A stretch of DNA of 64,000 nt from Polynucleobacter meluiroseus (GTDB taxonomy: Bacteria > Pseudomonadota > Gammaproteobacteria > Burkholderiales > Burkholderiaceae), in assembly GCF_900205755.1 (NCBI RefSeq), contig NZ_OANS01000001.1:186001-250000 (forward strand), read 5' to 3'. Shown piece by piece: positions 56,021 to 64,000 of the stretch. How positions within the stretch are numbered: position 1 is the stretch's first letter; every line of letters begins with the position of its first letter. The notes beneath the pieces are model-generated. The model did not search any database. It saw only the letters and a list, made by a program, of their open reading frames with translations, and had not been told where the DNA came from. Position numbers and translations under genes: made by a program.

Positions 56021-57388
56021 CTAGCTAATCGACTTCACCATATCTTCTACAACCTTTTTGGCATCACCAAATACCATCATGGTTTTGTCCATATAGAAGA
56101 GTTCGTTATCAAGACCCGCATATCCTGCCGCCATTGATCTCTTGTTAACGATGATTGTTTTTGCTTTGAACGCCTCAAGAATAGGCATGCCAAAGATCGG
56201 GCTTCCAGGTGTACGTGCAGCAGGGTTCACGACGTCATTAGCGCCGAGTACGAGAACAACATCCGCCTGACCGAAGTCACTGTTGATGTCTTCCATCTCA
56301 AATACTTGATCATAAGGAACTTCAGCTTCAGCTAACAGTACATTCATGTGACCAGGCATACGCCCAGCTACTGGATGAATGGCGTATTTCACAGTAACAC
56401 CATGGTGAGTGAGCTTTTCAGTCAGTTCTTTAAGTGAATGCTGGGCACGAGCAACTGCCAAGCCATAGCCAGGGACAATAATGACGGTATCCGCATTTTC
56501 CATCAGGAAAGCAGCATCTTCAGGCGAGCCAGTTTTATAGTTTTTAGCAACACCATCGTCAGCAGCACCGCTAGCGGCCTCGGCTCCAAATCCACCAAGC
56601 AAGACTGCAATAATGGAACGGTTCATTGCCTTACACATAATGTAAGACAGAATCGCGCCAGAAGAGCCAACGCAAGCGCCAGCAATAATTAAGACCGGGT
56701 TGTTGAGTGTGAAGCCAATACCTGCTGCTGCCCAGCCCGAATAGCTGTTCAGCATCGACACTACTACTGGCATATCTGCACCGCCAATAGGAATGATCAA
56801 AGTAATGCCGAGCACTAAAGCGATGGCGCACATGACTAAGAACGCTGCATGGCTATCCATTAGAAAGTAGGTAACCCCACTCGCGACCATAGCAATGGCT
56901 AGGAATAAATTTAATAAATGCTGTCCCGTAAAGCTGACTGGCTTGCCGCTAACCTTGCCTGATAACTTGCCAAAAGCAATGATGGAGGCCGTGAAGGTGA
57001 TCGCCCCAATAAATGCGCCGATAAACAATTCAATCTTCTGCGCCTCGTTATGAAGATGTGCGGGGTTGAAAACAGCGGCAATCGCAATGAGTACCGCAGA
57101 TAAGCCCACAAAAGAGTGCATGAGGGCAACCAGTTCAGGCATCTTGGTCATTTGTACGCGCTTTGCGGCAATCGTACCGATGATGGCGCCAGCAACGATA
57201 GCACCAATAATGAGCGAGAAAACTGGCTTGAAATCAGGAATTAAAAAAGTCGTGACAACGGCCAATAGCATGCCGATCATGCCAAAGGTGTTTCCCTGAC
57301 GCGACGTGGTGGGTGATGACAATCCACGTAAAGCAAGGATGAATAACACTGAAGAGATGAGATAGGAAATAGCGGTAAGGTTTAACAT
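56021..57388 (-). CDS. pntB: NAD(P) transhydrogenase, beta subunit PntB
   Basis: PntB supplies part of the proton channel and the NADP(H)-binding domain III of the proton-translocating transhydrogenase, which makes NADPH at the expense of the proton gradient. The 455-residue protein has eight or nine membrane helices (GAIVAGAIIGTIAAKRVQMT, MPELVALMHSFVGLSAVLIA) and then the NADP site VIIVPGYGLAVARAQHSLKE, HPVAGRMPGHMNVLLAEA and VVLVLGANDVVNPAA. It is the last gene of pntAa-pntAb-pntB. By drawing on the proton gradient it is a plausible consumer of rhodopsin-pumped protons. Confidence 0.96.
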   Translation of the reverse strand: MLNLTAISYLISSVLFILALRGLSSPTTSRQGNTFGMIGMLLAVVTTFLIPDFKPVFSLIIGAIVAGAIIGTIAAKRVQMTKMPELVALMHSFVGLSAVLIAIAAVFNPAHLHNEAQKIELFIGAFIGAITFTASIIAFGKLSGKVSGKPVSFTGQHLLNLFLAIAMVASGVTYFLMDSHAAFLVMCAIALVLGITLIIPIGGADMPVVVSMLNSYSGWAAAGIGFTLNNPVLIIAGACVGSSGAILSYIMCKAMNRSIIAVLLGGFGAEAASGAADDGVAKNYKTGSPEDAAFLMENADTVIIVPGYGLAVARAQHSLKELTEKLTHHGVTVKYAIHPVAGRMPGHMNVLLAEAEVPYDQVFEMEDINSDFGQADVVLVLGANDVVNPAARTPGSPIFGMPILEAFKAKTIIVNKRSMAAGYAGLDNELFYMDKTMMVFGDAKKVVEDMVKSIS

Positions 57389-57421
57389 GAGTATGGTCTC
57401 TGGATTAGTCTTGTTCTAGTT

Positions 57422-57742
57422 TTATTTAGCGCTCGCAGAATCAGCCTTAGGCGCTTTTTTCTTAAACATCTCTAGCATGCGACGGGTGACCATAAAGCCA
57501 CCAAAGATATTGATAGAAGCTAAAAACACAGCGACCGCTCCAACGATACTGGTAAGGGTAATTTCATCTCCACCGATAACCTCAGTCTGCAGTAAAGCGC
57601 CCACAATAATAATTCCAGAAATAGCGTTGGTCACTGCCATAAGCGGGGTATGCAATGCTGGTGTGACATTCCAAACAACGTGATAGCCAACAAAGATAGC
57701 CAGCACAAAAACGGTAATGTTTTGAACGGTAGTGAGATCCAT
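57422..57742 (-). CDS. pntAb: NAD(P) transhydrogenase, alpha subunit part 2 (PntAb)
   Basis: The separate C-terminal membrane part of the alpha subunit, as in Rhodospirillum-type three-gene transhydrogenases. From ATG 57742 (AGAGGAA upstream) the 106-residue protein has three to four membrane helices, with [20 protein letters not shown] and [20 protein letters not shown]. The frame is open further upstream into pntAa but without a better start. Confidence 0.94.
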   Translation of the reverse strand: MDLTTVQNITVFVLAIFVGYHVVWNVTPALHTPLMAVTNAISGIIIVGALLQTEVIGGDEITLTSIVGAVAVFLASINIFGGFMVTRRMLEMFKKKAPKADSASAK

Positions 57743-57767
57743 GGTATTTCCTCTGAATATTTTTCGA

Positions 57768-58898
57768 TTAGTTTTTACGAACAGCCTGACCATCACGGCA
57801 CATGAGGCAGGCAGTAACGATGTCGTCATCCGCTGGAATCAATAACTTTGCCTCTGCATTAACAATGAGCTTCATAAAATCGATTAAGTTACGCGCATAG
57901 AGAGCGGAAGCATCAGCAGCCACCATGCTCGCAAGATTGGTGTAGCCAATAATCTTGACACCATTTTTTTCTACAATCTTGTCTGCTTCAGTTAATGGGC
58001 AGTTGCCAGAGCCATTGTCACCACGACCTGCGGCTAAATCGATTACTACCGAGCCGGGTTTCATGCGAGCCACCGTATCACTTTGCAAAAGCACAGGTGG
58101 TTTACGGCCTGGGATCAACGCAGTTGTAATAACAATGTCTGCTTGTTGGGCGCGCTCTGCCACTAAAGCTGCCTGACGCTTCATCCAAGCTTCGGGCATT
58201 GGGCGAGCATAACCACCAGCGCCCTTGGCAATCTCACGCTCCTCATCAGTCTCGTAAGGAACATCAACAAACTTTGCGCCTAAAGATTCAATTTGCTCTT
58301 TGGCTGCAGGGCGAACATCGGATGCTTCAATTACCGCACCAAGACGCTTTGCTGTAGCGATGGCTTGCAAGCCAGCAACACCCGCTCCCAAAATGAGGAT
58401 GCGTGCAGCCTTTACGGTACCAGCTGCTGTCATGAGCATAGGCATAAAGCGTTGATATTCATTGGCTGCGACGAGAACGGCTTTGTAGCCTGCAATGTTT
58501 GCTTGAGAGGACAGGACATCCATGCTCTGGGCGCGAGTGGTTCTTGGAGCCGCTTCAAGAGAGAATGCAGTGATGCCCTGAGCAGCCATTGCATCAATAT
58601 TGTGTTGATCAAATGGGTCCAGCATGCCAATCAATACGCTGCCAGAAGGAATTTGTTTTAATTCATGCGCTTCAGGAGCGCGAACTTTGAGAACAATTTC
58701 TGCACTAAACGCTTGAGCAGCATCAACGATGCTTGCACCAACTGCTTCATAGGCTGCATCGGGTTGACTGGCTTTGACGCCCGCATCCTTTTGAATCAGA
58801 ACTTGATGGCCTTGACTAATCAGTTTTTTGACGGTTTCTGGGGTAGCTGCGACGCGAGTTTCGTCAGGTCTTGTTTCCAGTGGCACTCCAATGCGCAT
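57768..58898 (-). CDS. pntAa: NAD(P) transhydrogenase, alpha subunit part 1 (PntAa)
   Basis: The soluble NAD(H)-binding domain I, similar to alanine dehydrogenase. The 376-residue protein begins [20 protein letters not shown], has the nucleotide-binding [24 protein letters not shown] region near residue 170, [19 protein letters not shown], and [19 protein letters not shown]. It is the first gene of the operon; a perfect inverted repeat lies about 42 bases upstream of its start, in the gap to mnmA. Confidence 0.95.
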   Translation of the reverse strand: MRIGVPLETRPDETRVAATPETVKKLISQGHQVLIQKDAGVKASQPDAAYEAVGASIVDAAQAFSAEIVLKVRAPEAHELKQIPSGSVLIGMLDPFDQHNIDAMAAQGITAFSLEAAPRTTRAQSMDVLSSQANIAGYKAVLVAANEYQRFMPMLMTAAGTVKAARILILGAGVAGLQAIATAKRLGAVIEASDVRPAAKEQIESLGAKFVDVPYETDEEREIAKGAGGYARPMPEAWMKRQAALVAERAQQADIVITTALIPGRKPPVLLQSDTVARMKPGSVVIDLAAGRGDNGSGNCPLTEADKIVEKNGVKIIGYTNLASMVAADASALYARNLIDFMKLIVNAEAKLLIPADDDIVTACLMCRDGQAVRKN

Positions 58899-58939
58899 GG
58901 CATGTCTCCAAATGCTAATAATTAAAATTCTATTTTATT

Positions 58940-58965
58940 AAGATAAGTGAAAAGACACTTATCTT
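58940..58965. promoter_or_regulatory. Perfect 10-bp inverted repeat upstream of the pnt operon
   Basis: AAGATAAGTG (58940-58949) and CACTTATCTT (58956-58965) with a six-base A-rich spacer lie in the 173-base gap between the divergent pntAa and mnmA genes. Symmetry and position suggest an operator for a dimeric regulator. A T-tract is present leftward only at a distance, so terminator function is less likely. I match it to no known operator. Confidence 0.45.
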
Positions 58966-59071
58966 GCCAGCTTTATGACCTTGTAAGTAATTATTGCCAC
59001 GCTCTGGGTAAATTCCGAGCAAGGCTTTTACAATGGTGTTTTAAGCTTAAGTTGAATTTTCGCATTTTTTG

Positions 59072-60187
59072 ATGATCCCGCTCAATTCTTCCGTAAACCA
59101 CCCTGAAAAACCCAAAAAAGTTGTCGTTGGGATGTCTGGAGGCGTAGATTCGTCCGTTGCGGCTTGGATGCTCAAGCAGCAGGGCTATGAAGTAGTAGGC
59201 CTATTTATGAAAAATTGGGAAGATGACGATAGTGATGCGTATTGCTCTTCCCGCCAAGATTGGCTCGATGTCGTATCAGTCGCCGACTTAATTGGGATTG
59301 ATGTGGAGGCAGTGAATTTTGCCGCTGAATACCGCGAGCGTGTTTTTGCAGAGTTTTTAAGAGAATATGCCGCAGGCAGAACTCCAAACCCTGATGTCCT
59401 GTGTAATGCTGAAATTAAGTTCAAGGCCTTTTTAGACTACGCCATGCATTTAGGGGCTGATGCGATTGCAACAGGCCACTATGCTCGCGTAAGGCATCAA
59501 GAGGGGCGCGTGCAATTACTAAAGGCACTGGATGCTAGTAAAGACCAGAGCTACTTTTTACATCGCCTCACTCAAAGTCAACTTGCTAAGGTGTTATTCC
59601 CCTTGGGAGAAATTCCTAAAACAGAGGTGCGTCAGATTGCCGAACAGATTGGTCTGCATAACGCCCGCAAAAAAGACTCTACTGGCATCTGCTTTATCGG
59701 CGAACGACCTTTCCGCGAATTCTTAAACCGCTATCTACCCAGTACGCCAGGGCCGATTAAGACGCCCGATGGCAATGTAGTTGGCGAGCATATGGGCCTT
59801 GCCTTCTTCACCTTAGGGCAGCGCAAAGGGATTGGCCTAGGCGGTAGCCAAGACGGCAATGGTGATGCTTGGTATGTGGCCCGTAAGGAAATGGACAGTA
59901 ACACCCTGTACGTAGTCCAAGGCCACGAGCATCCTTGGCTTTTGACAAATGAATTAAGTGCTATTGACGCCAGTTGGATTGCAGACGATGCGCCAGCACC
60001 CGGCCGGTATTCGGCTAAAACACGCTATCGCCAAGCTGATGCCCCTTGCGAAATCATTCCCGGGCTAGAGGGAGCGGCAAGCTTTCAACTAAGCTTTTCG
60101 GAGGCGCAGTGGGCTGTAACCCCAGGTCAGTCAGCCGTTTTGTATGACGGTGACGTGTGCTTAGGCGGTGGGATTATTACCAGTTAA
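59072..60187 (+). CDS. mnmA: tRNA-specific 2-thiouridylase MnmA
   Basis: Thiolates U34 of tRNAs for Lys, Glu and Gln. The protein (about 371 residues) has the PP-loop [19 protein letters not shown] near residue 20, the first catalytic cysteine in [12 protein letters not shown] near residue 110, the second in [13 protein letters not shown] near residue 208, and the C-terminal beta-barrel ([11 protein letters not shown]). I use ATG 59072; a TTG lies directly before it. It is divergent from pnt, and its stop overlaps that of the convergent GST gene by four bases. Confidence 0.96.
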   Translation: MIPLNSSVNHPEKPKKVVVGMSGGVDSSVAAWMLKQQGYEVVGLFMKNWEDDDSDAYCSSRQDWLDVVSVADLIGIDVEAVNFAAEYRERVFAEFLREYAAGRTPNPDVLCNAEIKFKAFLDYAMHLGADAIATGHYARVRHQEGRVQLLKALDASKDQSYFLHRLTQSQLAKVLFPLGEIPKTEVRQIAEQIGLHNARKKDSTGICFIGERPFREFLNRYLPSTPGPIKTPDGNVVGEHMGLAFFTLGQRKGIGLGGSQDGNGDAWYVARKEMDSNTLYVVQGHEHPWLLTNELSAIDASWIADDAPAPGRYSAKTRYRQADAPCEIIPGLEGAASFQLSFSEAQWAVTPGQSAVLYDGDVCLGGGIITS

Positions 60188-60798
60188 GCTGCGGGTGGGG
60201 CAGTTTCCGCAAAAGAGGCTCTCTGCATCAAATTCTGATAGAGACGATCTAAATTGGGATGCCGAGTTTGCCATTCAATTTGTGGAAAACGAAAGAGTAA
60301 ATAGGCTAAAGCGCAACCGACTGCAATATCAGCCAAAGTGAGCTGATTGCTGTGACACCAAGCGTTTTCACCTAACTCGGCTGAGATTTCTTGAAGTGCA
60401 AGGTCTATTTTGCCCATTTGGCGATCTATCCAAGCGCCGCTTTGTTGCTCTTCAGGGCGCCAAGTTGCCTCTAAACGGGCCAAGATGCCGGCATCCATGA
60501 TCCCGTCAGCTAATGCCTCCCAAGTCTGTACTGCGGCACGCTCACGACCACCGGAGGGAATCAGTTGGGCGACTGGGCTTAAGGTGTCAGCATATTCTGC
60601 AATCACACGCGAATCGTAAATTGCGCCACCGTCATCCAAAAGAAGGCAGGGAACTTTACCTAAAGGGTTTTTCAGGCTTATTTGGGTGTTAGCAGCCCAG
60701 ACATTTTCTAATTCAAGGTCAACATCAACCTTTTTTTCCAAGAAAACGATGCGTACTTTGCGTACATAAGGGCTAGTTAGAGATCCAATCAGTTTCAT
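60184..60798 (-). CDS. Glutathione S-transferase family protein
   Basis: The 204-residue protein has the thioredoxin-like N-terminal domain ([20 protein letters not shown], with the Ser/Tyr-rich active-site region near residue 8, then [20 protein letters not shown] including the cis-Pro and glutathione-binding DS) and a helical C-terminal domain ([18 protein letters not shown]). The substrate is unknown; it resembles the stringent-starvation/GstB-like bacterial groups. Confidence 0.87.
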   Translation of the reverse strand: MKLIGSLTSPYVRKVRIVFLEKKVDVDLELENVWAANTQISLKNPLGKVPCLLLDDGGAIYDSRVIAEYADTLSPVAQLIPSGGRERAAVQTWEALADGIMDAGILARLEATWRPEEQQSGAWIDRQMGKIDLALQEISAELGENAWCHSNQLTLADIAVGCALAYLLFRFPQIEWQTRHPNLDRLYQNLMQRASFAETAPPAA

Positions 60799-60851
60799 GT
60801 GCCTAGTATAGTCACCCTAGCTAATAGAGTCTTAAACTGGGATCGCATTAA

Positions 60852-63626
<2,775 letters not shown>

Positions 63627-63649
<23 letters not shown>

Positions 63650-64000
63650 GATCATCATTACGGGCAGTGTCATCGGGCTTTCTTTCGCCCTTGACTAAAT
63701 CCTCGCGAGTTACACCGAGCCACATTGCGAGTGCAGCCGCTACGAATACCGAGGAATAGATGCCGAACAAAATACCAATGGTTAGCGCCAAGGCAAAGTA
63801 AAAAAGCGTTGGACCGCCAAATATCAGCATTGCTAAGACCATCATTTCTGTACTGCCGTGAGTGATGATGGTGCGACTAATGGTGCTGGTAATCGCATTA
63901 TCAATAATCTCGCGGGTGTTCATCTTGCGGTACTTGCGGAAGTTTTCACGAATTCGATCGAAGATCACAACTGATTCGTTGACGGAATAGCCTAATACTG
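63627..64000 (-). CDS. secF: Protein-export membrane protein SecF, C-terminal part
   Basis: SecF, with SecD and YajC, uses the proton gradient to help pull proteins through SecYEG. The frame continues past the right edge of the window; what is seen is about the last 124 residues: GYSVNESVVIFDRIRENFRK, AITSTISRTIITHGSTEMM and a FGIYSSVFVAAALAMWLG helix, all SecF signatures, then a polar tail. The N-terminal part and any upstream secD lie outside the window. Confidence 0.93.

Overview
The window looks like chromosomal DNA of a freshwater betaproteobacterium of the Polynucleobacter type (Burkholderiaceae). This rests on gene content and order typical of the order Burkholderiales: surA-pdxA-rsmA, glyQ-glyS-gmhB-plsC, miaB-ybeY-corC-lnt, ilvE-zinc finger-waaF, pgk-fba-purC-purE-purK-tsaC and three-gene pntAB. 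It also rests on the moderate GC content and on a proteorhodopsin/retinal gene cassette. The species assignment is from memory, not from a search. Coding density is high. I see no insertion sequences, rRNA, CRISPR arrays or prophage.

Layout. 1-2.6 kb: end of surA, pdxA, rsmA (rightward). 2.6-12.6 kb: a long leftward run covering an ion antiporter, miaB, ybeY, corC, lnt, glyQS, gmhB and plsC. 12.7-19.4 kb: rhodanese, htpG behind a near-perfect sigma-32 promoter, an OsmC-like protein, two small exported proteins, a gamma-carbonic anhydrase-like protein, a TRIC-type channel and an MHS-family transporter with a large periplasmic insertion. 19.4-21.4 kb: GNAT acetyltransferase, two small genes, a possible decayed reading frame and a CDP-diacylglycerol-pyrophosphatase-like protein. 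21.5-27.8 kb: proteorhodopsin, then crtE-crtI-crtB-crtY-blh, enough to make beta-carotene and cleave it to retinal. 27.9-33.4 kb: tRNA-Met, a DUF2878 membrane protein, recA (LexA box) and recX, sucCD, a TerC protein. 33.5-39.7 kb: a type IV pilin, moaC, an M48 protease and a leftward operon ilvE-zinc finger-waaF-NTF2-like-DUF. 39.8-47.4 kb: glycolysis and purine genes, tsaC, dacB. 47.4-51.4 kb: a BvgAS/EvgAS-like phosphorelay with a catalytically degenerate EAL protein. 51.5-53.7 kb: groES-groEL with stacked sigma-70, sigma-32 and CIRCE signals. 53.7-64 kb: an AT-rich TPR/O-GlcNAc-transferase-like gene, the pnt transhydrogenase operon, mnmA, a GST, purB, waaA and the end of secF.

How the parts fit. 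The rhodopsin keeps every residue of a green-light outward proton pump, and the genes behind it supply its chromophore. A strong intrinsic terminator between rhodopsin and crtE suggests that the opsin is made in excess over the carotenoid enzymes. Inner-core LPS and envelope genes (gmhB, waaF, waaA, plsC, lnt, surA, dacB, the M48 protease) are scattered among housekeeping operons, as is normal for this group. The accessory pieces most worth a second look are the rhodopsin cassette, the degenerate-EAL phosphorelay, the TPR glycosyltransferase and the 19.9-20.2 kb stretch.
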